Shown: positions 28,842-37,460 of the stretch, piece by piece
Numbering within the stretch: the stretch's first letter is position 1
How the letters are laid out: each line of letters begins with the position of its first letter
NCBI RefSeq assembly: GCF_018687555.1
Contig: NZ_CP061296.1
Location: 620,001 to 684,000 of the forward strand
DNA length: 64,000 bases
Direction: 5' to 3'
From: Polynucleobacter sp. MWH-P3-07-1
Lineage (GTDB): Bacteria > Pseudomonadota > Gammaproteobacteria > Burkholderiales > Burkholderiaceae
The notes under the pieces: generated by a model
Database searches by the model: none
Seen by the model: only the letters and a program-made list of their open reading frames with translations
What the model was told of the DNA's origin: nothing
Made by a program: the position numbers and the translations under genes

Positions 28842-28862
28842 AACGTCAAATCATTTGACATT
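28842..28862. repeat. 21-bp palindrome, copy 2 (right edge of the module)
   Basis: AACGTCAAAT and ATTTGACATT surround one central C. It differs from copy 1 at 18976 in two bases (the centre and one arm base). It lies in the gap after the last module gene. Confidence 0.6.
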
Positions 28863-28905
28863 TACTTTGGCATTTAAGGCATAGCTTTTATAGATTCAGA
28901 TTGTA

Positions 28906-29160
28906 TTAGTCGCACATGTAATTACTCAGAACTTGAAGTGCTCCACCCACCACAATCATTGCTAATCCTAGCTTTGATAGTAGTAATGTCCTTTTAAATT
29001 TTTTGACATCTTCAGGCGTTGGACATGGAATCGTCATACTCCCTTTGCCCTCTAGATATACTTTTTTATCTGCAAAGTTTAATTCAGTCAAATACTTCCA
29101 AACTAATAAAGAACCAATTGTTGCAAGTATTATTCCTGCTGAATTTACATGTGTTTTCAT
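28906..29160 (-). CDS. Small two-helix membrane protein, 84 residues
   Basis: The protein has two membrane segments: near the N-terminus (AGIILATIGSLLVWKYL) and the C-terminus (LGLAMIVVGGALQVLSNYM), joined by a polar loop of about 35 residues. The start at 29160 (MKTHVNSAG) fits a membrane protein; the frame also allows a start at 29211. No good ribosome site is seen for either. It reads toward the module from the other side of palindrome copy 2. The function is unknown; it may be a conserved small inner-membrane protein. Confidence 0.6.
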   Translation of the reverse strand: MKTHVNSAGIILATIGSLLVWKYLTELNFADKKVYLEGKGSMTIPCPTPEDVKKFKRTLLLSKLGLAMIVVGGALQVLSNYMCD

Positions 29161-29189
29161 AATGTTAAGTGAAGTATTGAATTGATTAA

Positions 29190-29335
29190 TGATTGCACTT
29201 CGCGCAATCAACTCGACGCAATCTTCATTTCACTAACGTTCATGAAGATTTACATCTCGTATTTTATTTCAAAAGCATTTAATCCCCATCGCTAGGAAGA
29301 TCATGCCATGCCCTGTTACGGGCATGACAATTTTT
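29190..29335 (+). ncRNA. Candidate structured RNA ending in a terminator
   Basis: Three perfect hairpins follow in a row: TGATTGC/GCAATCA (29190-29210), AATCTTCAT/ATGAAGATT (29220-29250) and CATGCCC/GGGCATG (29307-29326) followed by ACAATTTTT. No protein gene precedes the terminator on this strand. The spacing and the T-run suggest a small RNA or an untranslated leader. No clear promoter was identified. Confidence 0.35.
29307..29335 (+). terminator. Rho-independent terminator in a gene-free region
   Basis: CATGCCC and GGGCATG form a 7-bp stem around TGTTAC, followed by ACAATTTTT. It would end the candidate RNA just upstream. Confidence 0.6.
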
Positions 29336-29837
29336 AACTCATCGCTGAGGTTATTTCATTCAATACAACACAACTTGCAATTGCAAGATAAGGTAGGTTT
29401 TGCGATCATCCTTTTACGTGCCAGTCTTACGCTGTAGCCCTTCGCTGTATTGATAGCTTCAGGGCACATGTGGGTTTAATTATGGCTTCCCACTCACTTT
29501 TCTAGCATTTATTATTTGCTAGCAACCATGTAAAACATCACAAACGTTTCTGCAGCAAAGGTGCGACATTTAAGGCGTCCGGTTAAGGATAGTGTGATGA
29601 GTGCGAATAGCAAGAAATTCGTCGAGCGGTTCCGTTACATACACGTAGAGAACGGATTTCGCAGCACCATACAAACGGCGTGCCAACCTTAACCTTGCTT
29701 GTATGTTTATTTAGCATTACTGATAATTTAAAGCGGAGATTTAGAGTGAAATCGTATCAATACATATCTTTTTGGTTGTCCATAATATGTCTTGAAAATA
29801 AAGTTGTGTTGCCCTGTTAAACACGAAAGGAAACACA
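29336..29837. other. Gene-free block dense in inverted repeats
   Basis: No protein gene is supported here. Dyads seen: CTTGCAATTGCAAG (29374-29387), GCCCT/AGGGC (29437-29465), GTGGG/CCCAC (29470-29493) and GGTTAAGG (29581-29588) facing CCTTAACC (29687-29694). The last closes a 114-base element with further possible internal pairing. The block could encode a structured RNA, an origin, or transfer sequences. Its right end holds a promoter for the following gene. Confidence 0.4.
29776..29804 (+). promoter_or_regulatory. Candidate promoter for the DUF6641-like gene
   Basis: TTGTCC and TAAAGT are separated by 17 bases, each matching four of six consensus positions, 34 bases before the ATG at 29838. 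Confidence 0.3.
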
Positions 29838-30272
29838 ATGGCAACTTTAAGTTCACTCAAGCTCGTAGCAGCTAAAAAGCCTACTAGTCAAAATCCAGTT
29901 CATCATCGTCGTAAAAAGCTCAGTTTAAAAGTTCTAGAGCAGCTAGCTTTAGCAAAGGCTTTGAAAAGTGGCGAAACGTATTCACCCACCCGCACTAAAA
30001 TGATTACTAACGCTGATGGCGAGCGTGTGCAAGTAACCCAGCCTAAGCGAATCAAACAGTGGTGGTTTGTTGACGGCAATAAAGTATTGCTACAAGTTCG
30101 TTATGGCGCAAAGGTGCTGAGTTTGAATGGCAAAAGCAATGCTATTGAATGCGCTAATGCTGAAGGATTGATTACGGCATTGACTACGGTAAATGAGATT
30201 GTCTTAGCAGGAGAGCTTGACGATCAAATTTCAGCTGTATCGGGTCAAATTCGCGGCGCATTTGGAAAATGA
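29838..30272 (+). CDS. DUF6641-like island protein, 144 residues
   Basis: AAGGA lies eight bases before the ATG. The protein begins ATLSSLKLVAAKKPTSQNP and has VHHRRKKLSLKVLEQLALAKAL, then PKRIKQWWFVDGNKVLLQVRYGAKVL. This pattern resembles a family of about 140 residues (DUF6641, from memory) common in proteobacterial islands and plasmids. It is basic at the N-terminus and appears soluble. The biochemical role is unknown. It leads a short run with the DUF6876-like gene, 59 bases downstream. Confidence 0.7.
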   Translation: MATLSSLKLVAAKKPTSQNPVHHRRKKLSLKVLEQLALAKALKSGETYSPTRTKMITNADGERVQVTQPKRIKQWWFVDGNKVLLQVRYGAKVLSLNGKSNAIECANAEGLITALTTVNEIVLAGELDDQISAVSGQIRGAFGK

Positions 30273-30331
30273 TCGCCAGTTGGTATGCTAGCCACTTAAT
30301 TGTGACGGCACACTAACCCGCTCAAAATATT

Positions 30332-30697
30332 ATGAATAAGAACGCATCACAGCTGGTTAATGAACTGGCGCAATTTACAGGTACACAGCACTACTACCAG
30401 ATTAGTCCTTATGCAATGCTAACTGACGGGACAAAGCATCTGGCTCATGAGGCGGGTGCATATTGGCTAATGGATGCTATTGCTAGCTATTTGCCGCAAT
30501 TTAATGGACGGGAAGAGTTCATTGTTGCCAAACTATCAGTTGATTATCCCGAAGCTCGCTTAGTGCTAGATAACGGCAATGGGCGACTTCTGGATAGGCA
30601 ATATTTTGAGTACACCAATTTTCCTATATCCAATTTGCAGTTATATGCCTGTTGGGGCGGAGAGTATTGGGTAATTATGCTGACAAGCGAATATTGA
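30332..30697 (+). CDS. DUF6876-like island protein, 121 residues
   Basis: The layout QFTGTQHYYQ, then YAMLTDGTKHLAHEAGAYWLMDAIASY, then QYFEYTNFPISNLQLYACWG and the terminal LTSEY matches what I recall of the DUF6876 family, found on plasmids and islands. It is soluble, with no signal peptide. The function is unknown. Its company with the DUF6641-like gene is typical of mobile-element cargo. No strong ribosome site precedes the ATG. Confidence 0.7.
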   Translation: MNKNASQLVNELAQFTGTQHYYQISPYAMLTDGTKHLAHEAGAYWLMDAIASYLPQFNGREEFIVAKLSVDYPEARLVLDNGNGRLLDRQYFEYTNFPISNLQLYACWGGEYWVIMLTSEY

Positions 30698-30758
30698 TTG
30701 GCTTGCATTCATGCTCAATCCAAATCCAAACCAAATAAGTGGAGCCAAGCTCATTAAA

Positions 30759-30923
30759 ATGAACACTTATGAAGCTGTGATCCGTGTTGCTGGTACAGAT
30801 ACGTTCTTGTGGACGCATATTGAGGCTTCAAATGACCAAGATGCATTTTGGTTGTTAAAAGACCTATATGGCTCGAGTAATGTAATTACAGTTCCACACC
30901 TTTTTCAATGTAAAAGTATTTGA
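30759..30923 (+). CDS. Small orphan protein, 54 residues
   Basis: The likely protein starts MNTYEAVIRVAGTDTFLWTH and ends in LFQCKSI. The frame opens earlier, at 30711, without a better ribosome site. The pattern (beta strand, then helix DQDAFWLLKDLYG, then strand) suggests a small alpha/beta fold. It lies just before the third dyad and the right end of the island. I do not recognise it, and it may not be expressed. Confidence 0.45.
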   Translation: MNTYEAVIRVAGTDTFLWTHIEASNDQDAFWLLKDLYGSSNVITVPHLFQCKSI

Positions 30924-30951
30924 CGTTTCCATTTGTCAAATATTTGACGTT
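30918..30951. repeat. Third palindrome-related dyad near the island right end
   Basis: ATTTGACGTT occurs at 30918-30927 and again at 30942-30951. The second is preceded by GTCAAAT, giving a perfect 14-bp palindrome GTCAAATATTTGAC (30935-30948). It lacks the central base of copies 1 and 2 but shares both inner arms. Confidence 0.5.
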
Positions 30952-30995
30952 GCAAATGATTTTTAAGGTAACATAACCCGAAATAAGTCACGCAG

Positions 30996-31095
30996 TGTGT
31001 AACTTTTCGATTATGAATCTCAACTAATTCAAGTGGTTACGCAATTCGCCAAGATCTTAAAATGACCTTAAAAACTTACACAAATGTTACACAAA
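30996..31095. repeat. Right-end GTTACACA repeats (possible integrase arm sites)
   Basis: Two tandem direct copies, CTTACACAAAT and GTTACACAAAA, occupy 31075-31096 with 11-base periodicity. An inverted copy (TGTGTAAC) is at 30996-31003. They mirror the left-end set at 15311-15391, as expected for arm sites. Confidence 0.5.
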
Positions 31096-31104
31096 ACTAC
31101 GAAT

Positions 31105-31139
31105 CACCCGGAAAGCCTCATGAATGCTGGGTGTTTTTT
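31105..31139 (+). terminator. Terminator at the island right end
   Basis: CACCC and GGGTG form the outer stem, with AGC/GCT inside and a GGAA bulge, followed by TTTTTT. The 3' half (AATGCTGGGT) also occurs at 15295-15304 near the left end. Confidence 0.55.
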
Positions 31140-31152
31140 AGAGTAACTATTA

Positions 31153-31162
31153 AGTGGGAATA
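31153..31162 (+). repeat. Candidate attR core
   Basis: AGTGGGAATA, within AAGTGGGAATAA, resembles a guaA end followed by TAA. It lies six bases before the lipoprotein ATG at 31169. Before integration, guaA and the lipoprotein gene would have been almost adjacent. Confidence 0.55.
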
Positions 31163-31168
31163 ATGCTC

Positions 31169-31867
31169 ATGCGTCTGATACGGAATCTTTCAGCTATTAG
31201 TCTGATATTGTTGCTTACAGCTTGTTGGACCCCCTTAGGCTACGAGAGCGGTAAATCGATATCCACACCCAATCCTTTGCCGACTGTACGTGCTCCTCAA
31301 GTGGGTCAAGAATGGGTTTATTCAAAAAAAGATGTCTTTGATAGCAAAGAATTGGCAGTCATTACTGAGCGAGTTTCTAGAATTGGCTCCAGCATTGTTC
31401 TTTCTCGTACTGATGCAAATGGATATCAGCTGCCATCTGAAATTCAAGACCCATGGGGAATGATTTCAACAGATCCACACTGGTCAAAATTAATTACTTA
31501 CAACCCAGCAATTCCCTTGTGGCCGCAAAACCTCTCGGGGGGTTGGAGCAAGCAGATAAGCACCCAATATACAGTCGCTGGATATCCAGGTAACGCATAT
31601 CAATGGAATTTATTGATGAATTCAATGGGCTGGGAAAGTATTACAGTTCCAGCAGGTACTTTTAATGCTTTGAAATATGAAAATCTGATTCATTTCGATA
31701 GCCCTGATCCTGGTAAATCAGATTGCACCAGAAAAGAAACAATTTGGTTTGTTCCTCAGATCGGGCATTGGGTAGCACGTGAGTCAACTGGCTCATGCAT
31801 CCTCGAGGGTGAAAACAATTCTTTACGTGGAAATACTACCCAGTGGCAACTGCAGAGTTACAAGTAA
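31169..31867 (+). CDS. Predicted lipoprotein, first of two paralogues
   Basis: The start at 31169 gives a clear lipoprotein signal, MRLIRNLSAISLILLLTAC, with GGGA nine bases upstream; in-frame starts at 31154 and 31163 have poor spacing. The mature part of about 210 residues shares many motifs with the next gene: RAPQVGQEWVYSKKDVF versus RPPQIGQQWVYNIKNVF, PSEIQDPWG versus PDEIQKPWG, and WESITVPAGTFNALKY versus WENIQVPSGDFLTLKY. This suggests tandem duplication of an envelope protein. The function is unknown. Its ribosome site overlaps the island right core, so the island insertion has changed its upstream region. Confidence 0.85.
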   Translation: MRLIRNLSAISLILLLTACWTPLGYESGKSISTPNPLPTVRAPQVGQEWVYSKKDVFDSKELAVITERVSRIGSSIVLSRTDANGYQLPSEIQDPWGMISTDPHWSKLITYNPAIPLWPQNLSGGWSKQISTQYTVAGYPGNAYQWNLLMNSMGWESITVPAGTFNALKYENLIHFDSPDPGKSDCTRKETIWFVPQIGHWVARESTGSCILEGENNSLRGNTTQWQLQSYK

Positions 31868-32568
31868 ACCTCCCGCGAAGAGCTTTAATAGTAAGTGCGG
31901 CCGGCTTGCCGGTTGCATGCCTCCCATCTTTGCCTTTTCCGCAAGGGGTAAACGAACCCCAGCCGAGCGATGTTCGTATCCGACCTCCGCAAATTGGTCA
32001 ACAGTGGGTTTACAACATCAAAAATGTTTTTAATAGCCTATCGATTGATACGCTCACCGAAACAGTAGTTTCAGTAAGTGACCATGTTCGTATATCCCGC
32101 TTTAGTCAAAAATTTGGTGCTTTACCAGATGAGATTCAGAAACCTTGGGGATATATTTTGCAGGACCCTCATTGGAATCCGCCCCAAAAATTTCAAAAGA
32201 CGGTACCCCTCTGGCCAGAAGAATTAAGAGTGGGCTGGTCTGGCTTTTATCGAACCCGTTACGAGGTAGTTGGCTATCCTGATAATTCATATTATTTGGG
32301 GGTTAATATCAATGCCCAAGCATGGGAAAACATTCAAGTGCCTTCGGGTGACTTCCTCACGCTTAAGTACCATATTAACGAACCCGAATTCCAAAGTAAT
32401 GATTTTTCTCGTTTAGCTAATTGGCGTGATGAGGATGTATGGCTGTCGCCTAAAATTGGTCGCTGGGTCATTCGAAGAAGCTCCGGCCGATACGTCCTGT
32501 CCGGCTCAACAATTGCTACCGCACTTTGGGAAGATTATTTAGAGAGTGAGCTGATCTCTTGGAAATAA
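31843..32568 (+). CDS. Paralogue of the preceding lipoprotein
   Basis: The protein is homologous to the upstream lipoprotein along its length (see shared motifs there) and is about 241 residues. The only available start is a GTG at 31843, overlapping the upstream gene by 25 bases, with GGAAA about nine bases before it. The N-terminus has RRALIVSAAGLPVAC, a short basic and hydrophobic run with a Cys that only weakly resembles a lipobox. Export is therefore likely but less certain than for its partner. Loss of a better signal after duplication is possible. Confidence 0.78.
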   Translation: MATAELQVNLPRRALIVSAAGLPVACLPSLPFPQGVNEPQPSDVRIRPPQIGQQWVYNIKNVFNSLSIDTLTETVVSVSDHVRISRFSQKFGALPDEIQKPWGYILQDPHWNPPQKFQKTVPLWPEELRVGWSGFYRTRYEVVGYPDNSYYLGVNINAQAWENIQVPSGDFLTLKYHINEPEFQSNDFSRLANWRDEDVWLSPKIGRWVIRRSSGRYVLSGSTIATALWEDYLESELISWK

Positions 32569-32590
32569 TCCAACTTCTACTTGTTTGATT

Positions 32591-33244
32591 ATGTATACCG
32601 TTAAAGAACTTTTTCCAACTCTGCAAGGCGAGGGTGCTCATACAGGCCGAGCTGCAATCTTTTGTCGCTTTACTGGATGTAATTTATGGAGTGGACGCGA
32701 AGAGGACCGTGCCACAGCCCAGTGTCAATTTTGCGATACTGATTTTGTGGGTTTTGATGGTGATGGTGGCGGAAAGTTTGAGACTCCCGAGAGTCTTGCC
32801 AATGCAATTGAGCTCGCATGGCTCTCAACCAGTGCTGGACCTCAGCAACGTTATGTTGTCTTTACCGGTGGCGAGCCTTTACTTCAGTTGGACAGAGATC
32901 TCATTGATGCGCTTCACCACAAAGGTTTTGAGGTGGCGATTGAGACGAACGGAACACTTAAAGTTCCTGCAGGTGTTGATTGGGTTTGTGTCAGCCCTAA
33001 AGCCGGATCCGATTTAGTGGTGTTGCAAGCAGATGAGATTAAGCTGGTCATTCCTCAGTTTGGACATGAAAACTTAGAAAATCTACTCGCCCGCTTTGAG
33101 AAGATGGATTACCGCAACCGCTATCTGCAGCCGATGGATGGTCCTCAATTAAGAGAAAATACCCAATTAGCGATTCAACTGTGTCAAAAACGCCCTTTAT
33201 GGCGCCTGAGTGTGCAAACTCATAAGATAATTGGCATTCGGTAA
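32591..33244 (+). CDS. queE: QueE, 7-carboxy-7-deazaguanine synthase
   Basis: This radical SAM enzyme rearranges 6-carboxytetrahydropterin to 7-carboxy-7-deazaguanine in queuosine synthesis. The cluster motif is the variant CX14CX2C (GCNLW, then CQFCDTDF) known from Burkholderia QueE. The glycine-rich FTGGEPLLQ and the IETNGT segments bind AdoMet and substrate. The start at ATG 32591 (MYTVKELFPTLQGEGAHTG) is chosen; a TTG two codons upstream is possible. queD follows 24 bases downstream, giving two consecutive pathway steps together. Confidence 0.95.
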   Translation: MYTVKELFPTLQGEGAHTGRAAIFCRFTGCNLWSGREEDRATAQCQFCDTDFVGFDGDGGGKFETPESLANAIELAWLSTSAGPQQRYVVFTGGEPLLQLDRDLIDALHHKGFEVAIETNGTLKVPAGVDWVCVSPKAGSDLVVLQADEIKLVIPQFGHENLENLLARFEKMDYRNRYLQPMDGPQLRENTQLAIQLCQKRPLWRLSVQTHKIIGIR

Positions 33245-33268
33245 TTATTTCAAGAAAAGTATCTCCTC

Positions 33269-35116
<1,848 letters not shown>

Positions 35117-35123
<7 letters not shown>

Positions 35124-35767
35124 GCGAGTCCCAAATGCGTCAAACCATGAAATTACTCCAAACCGGTTTAGTCGGAATGATTTTCTTCTCAGGAGTTGCG
35201 ATGGCAATTGAAGAGCCAAAATATGCCGTGCTTGAGCAGTCAGGCCCTTTTGAAATTCGAGCCTACGAACCCAAGATCATCGCCGAAGTGAAGGTAAAGG
35301 GCGATATGAGTGAGGCTTCTAGTGCAGGCTTCAGACTCATTGCGGCTTATATCTTTGGCAAGAATCAATCCAAAGAAAAAATTGAGATGACTGCTCCGGT
35401 AACGGTGCTGCCCCAAGCTGAGTCCCCCGCGATGGGTTCGCCCGTTTTAATTAATGAGGGTACCAATGAATGGTTAGTAAGCTTTGTGATGCCAAGCGCT
35501 TTTGAACTCAATACTTTGCCAACCCCTGTTGATGAGCAGGTGCACCTCAAAAAGATCCCTGCTGAGAACAAGGCAGTAATCACTTTTTCTGGGTTTAATA
35601 CTTATAGCAAGGTGGAGACCAAGACCAGTGAGCTCAAAGAATGGATGGCAAGCAAGCATCTGACACCCATAGGGCCAGCGCAATTTGCGCGATACAACCC
35701 ACCATGGACTCTGCCCTTCTTGCGCCGTAGTGAGATCATGTTTGACTATCGATCAGAGTCGAAGTGA
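35117..35767 (+). CDS. SOUL haem-binding family protein, exported
   Basis: The protein of 216 residues has a signal peptide (KLLQTGLVGMIFFSGVAMA) and a SOUL/HEBP domain (EEPKYAVLEQSGPFEIRAYEPKIIAEV, GFRLIAAYIFGKN, KIEMTAPVTVLPQ). The ATG at 35117 overlaps ldcA; an internal ATG at 35135 would give a neater signal peptide. Bacterial SOUL proteins are thought to bind haem or tetrapyrroles, but the role here is unproven. It ends before the convergent rlmJ, with 27 bases between. Confidence 0.88.
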
Positions 35768-35794
35768 ATCTAGACTGATTTAAATGGCAGTGCT

Positions 35795-36670
35795 TTAGGC
35801 TTCAACGCTTTTTAAGACAAATTCAGCCCCTGAGTTTTGACCCAAGACCTTAACAAGAGCGGGTAGCGTCTCCTTGAGCTTGCCTTCAAGGGTCCATGGC
35901 GGGTTCAGAACAAACATCCCGCTGGCTTGCAGACGTCGCTCGCCCGGTGAGTTCTCGACTCTAAGCTCAGCTTGAAGCCAAGACCGTTTATGGACGGTAG
36001 CGATTTTTTGTAACCTGTCTGGTAGCGCCGCTGCTTCTCTTCTCGATAATATGGGATACCAAATTGCATAGCAGCCTGTAGCAAAGCGGCTTAGGGCTTC
36101 CTCAAGAGTAGATTCAAGATAGCGATAGTCTTGCTTATCTTCATAAGAGGGATCAATCAAGACTAGCCCACGGCGACTAGGAGGAGGTACCAAGCCTTTT
36201 AAGCGACTAAAACTATCTGCATGGTAAAGATCAATCTGCTTGTTTTGCGGCAGCTGTTGAACATTGTGTCGGAGCAAGTCAATCTCTTTAGGGTGAAGCT
36301 CAAAGAGCTTTAAGCGATCTTGTGGTCGCAACATTTTCGCGATGATAAAAGGAGACCCAGGATAAAAAGCAAGCTCTTCGCTGGGATTTTCGGCAGTAAT
36401 CGCTGCCATATATTCGCTAATACTGTCAGTGATTTCTATCTCTTGATTATTGTGCCAATAGCGACTTAAGCGAAAGATGCCGCCCTCAGCCTCTTTGCTC
36501 ACGGCCGCAAAGCCATCACTCAGGCTATAGATACCAGCCCCAGCATGAGTATCAATGATCGTTAGGGCGCCTTCTTTTTCTTGAAGATAGCGAATGAGTT
36601 GAATGAGCACAATGTGCTTCAGGATATCTGCATGACTGCCAGCATGAAAAGCATGTCGATAGCTAAACAT
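35795..36670 (-). CDS. rlmJ: RlmJ, 23S rRNA (adenine-2030-N6)-methyltransferase
   Basis: RlmJ methylates A2030 of 23S rRNA. The N-terminus FSYRHAFHAGSHADILKHIVL, the AdoMet segment IIDTHAGAGIYSL and the catalytic DPSYED all identify it. The protein is 291 residues, close to E. coli YhiR (280). It is the last gene of a minus-strand run that includes PAP2, GT9, flippase and GT39 genes, and starts three bases after the PAP2 stop. The link to envelope genes is probably only transcriptional. Confidence 0.93.
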   Translation of the reverse strand: MFSYRHAFHAGSHADILKHIVLIQLIRYLQEKEGALTIIDTHAGAGIYSLSDGFAAVSKEAEGGIFRLSRYWHNNQEIEITDSISEYMAAITAENPSEELAFYPGSPFIIAKMLRPQDRLKLFELHPKEIDLLRHNVQQLPQNKQIDLYHADSFSRLKGLVPPPSRRGLVLIDPSYEDKQDYRYLESTLEEALSRFATGCYAIWYPILSRREAAALPDRLQKIATVHKRSWLQAELRVENSPGERRLQASGMFVLNPPWTLEGKLKETLPALVKVLGQNSGAEFVLKSVEA

Positions 36671-36673
36671 GGA

Positions 36674-37456
36674 TTAGTGGTTGGATTTGGTGTGCTGCGT
36701 TTGCACAAAGAGTGCCAGCGTGAGCGCAATCAGCAGGGCAGAGGCATATTGCAAAGGTTGATTTAGATCAGAATCCATGGTTTGCGTGAGTAATGGGTAG
36801 ATTGCGAACAAACCACACAGTGCAATACAGCGGGGCCACCATTTATCTAGAGTCAATTGATTATCAGGGATAAAGCTAGCCAGTAATGAGCCCAGCATTC
36901 CGCACCATAGACCAATAGCTGCCGCTACAAATTCATCGCTTAACCAGTGAGCACCCACAGCGCTTCGTGATAAGCCAACTAGTCCTGCTAAAACGAATAA
37001 GCCAAGCAAAGACTTATGCTTGTTCATACCTACTGCAAAATAAAGCCCGCTTGCTACAGCAAAAGCGGTTAAGGTATGACCTGAGGGCATGGAGTTGTAG
37101 AGCAATGCCTCGCCAATTTGATGAAAGTCTCCGCTAGCGAGAATGCTTGCGGGCCTGGGCAAATTCATGAGCGGTTTCAGAATCGCAATGACCATGCCAC
37201 CCAGTAGCCCAGAAAAAATTCCAGCACTCAGTAAACGAGGGGCTAACAAGAGTAAAGGAAAAGCAAGTGCAAATGTGCCCCAACCATTACCTAAAAAAGT
37301 GAGGCCTGCCCAAATGCGGTCTGGAACATGCTGAGTGATTTGATTGATGAATAAAAAACTACTGCTTTGAATTCCGCCAAAGTAAATAAATAAACCCAAA
37401 GCTAATGGCAGAATGGGTAAGCAACATAGCAATACAGAGGGGCGTTGATATCCCAT
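36674..37456 (-). CDS. PAP2-superfamily membrane phosphatase
   Basis: This is an inner-membrane lipid or isoprenoid phosphatase of about 260 residues with at least six membrane segments. The PAP2 motif is split in the usual way: KPLMNLPRP, then SMPSGH, then SRSAVGAHWLSD. The start at 37456 (MGYQRPSVLL) is preferred over the longer frame at 37504, which runs into the GT9 gene. It lies four bases after the GT9 stop. With neighbouring GT39, GT9 and flippase-like proteins it may recycle undecaprenyl-phosphate or modify lipid A; the substrate is inferred. Confidence 0.9.
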   Translation of the reverse strand: MGYQRPSVLLCCLPILPLALGLFIYFGGIQSSSFLFINQITQHVPDRIWAGLTFLGNGWGTFALAFPLLLLAPRLLSAGIFSGLLGGMVIAILKPLMNLPRPASILASGDFHQIGEALLYNSMPSGHTLTAFAVASGLYFAVGMNKHKSLLGLFVLAGLVGLSRSAVGAHWLSDEFVAAAIGLWCGMLGSLLASFIPDNQLTLDKWWPRCIALCGLFAIYPLLTQTMDSDLNQPLQYASALLIALTLALFVQTQHTKSNH

Positions 37457-37460
37457 GAAA

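Larger units (their letters stand above)
18976..28862. mobile_element. Possible nested element: recombinase plus helicase-Mod-Res module
   Basis: Two near-identical 21-bp palindromes (19 of 21 bases equal) bracket exactly the block from the small recombinase to the 184-residue orphan. This suggests a unit inserted within, or assembled into, the larger guaA island. It is inferred only from the flanking repeats and the recombinase at one edge; the palindromes could instead be regulatory sites. Confidence 0.35.
15261..31162. mobile_element. Genomic island integrated at the 3' end of guaA
   Basis: The roughly 15.9-kb island is bounded by the direct core repeats at the guaA stop and just before the lipoprotein gene at 31169. 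A full-size tyrosine recombinase stands next to the left end. The content is atypical for the neighbourhood: orphan genes, an SNF2-Mod-Res module, a second recombinase and DUF6641/DUF6876-like genes. The leftmost 3.6 kb and parts of the right end are visibly A/T-richer than the flanks. No conjugation, replication or phage structural genes were recognised, so transfer would need help from elsewhere. Boundaries are inferred from the repeats. Confidence 0.75.

Noticed and set aside
29581..29694. Retron-like pair of flanking inverted repeats around a structured region
   Set aside because: GGTTAAGG/CCTTAACC recalls the a1/a2 pair of a retron, but no reverse transcriptase gene is present nearby, and the downstream gene is DUF6641-like.
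29581..29694. Integron attC site
   Set aside because: The outer arms do not fit the RYYYAAC...GTTRRRY order, and no integron integrase or cassette array is present.
15272..31168. Prophage
   Set aside because: No capsid, tail, terminase or lysis genes were recognised; only recombinases and defence-like or orphan genes are present.
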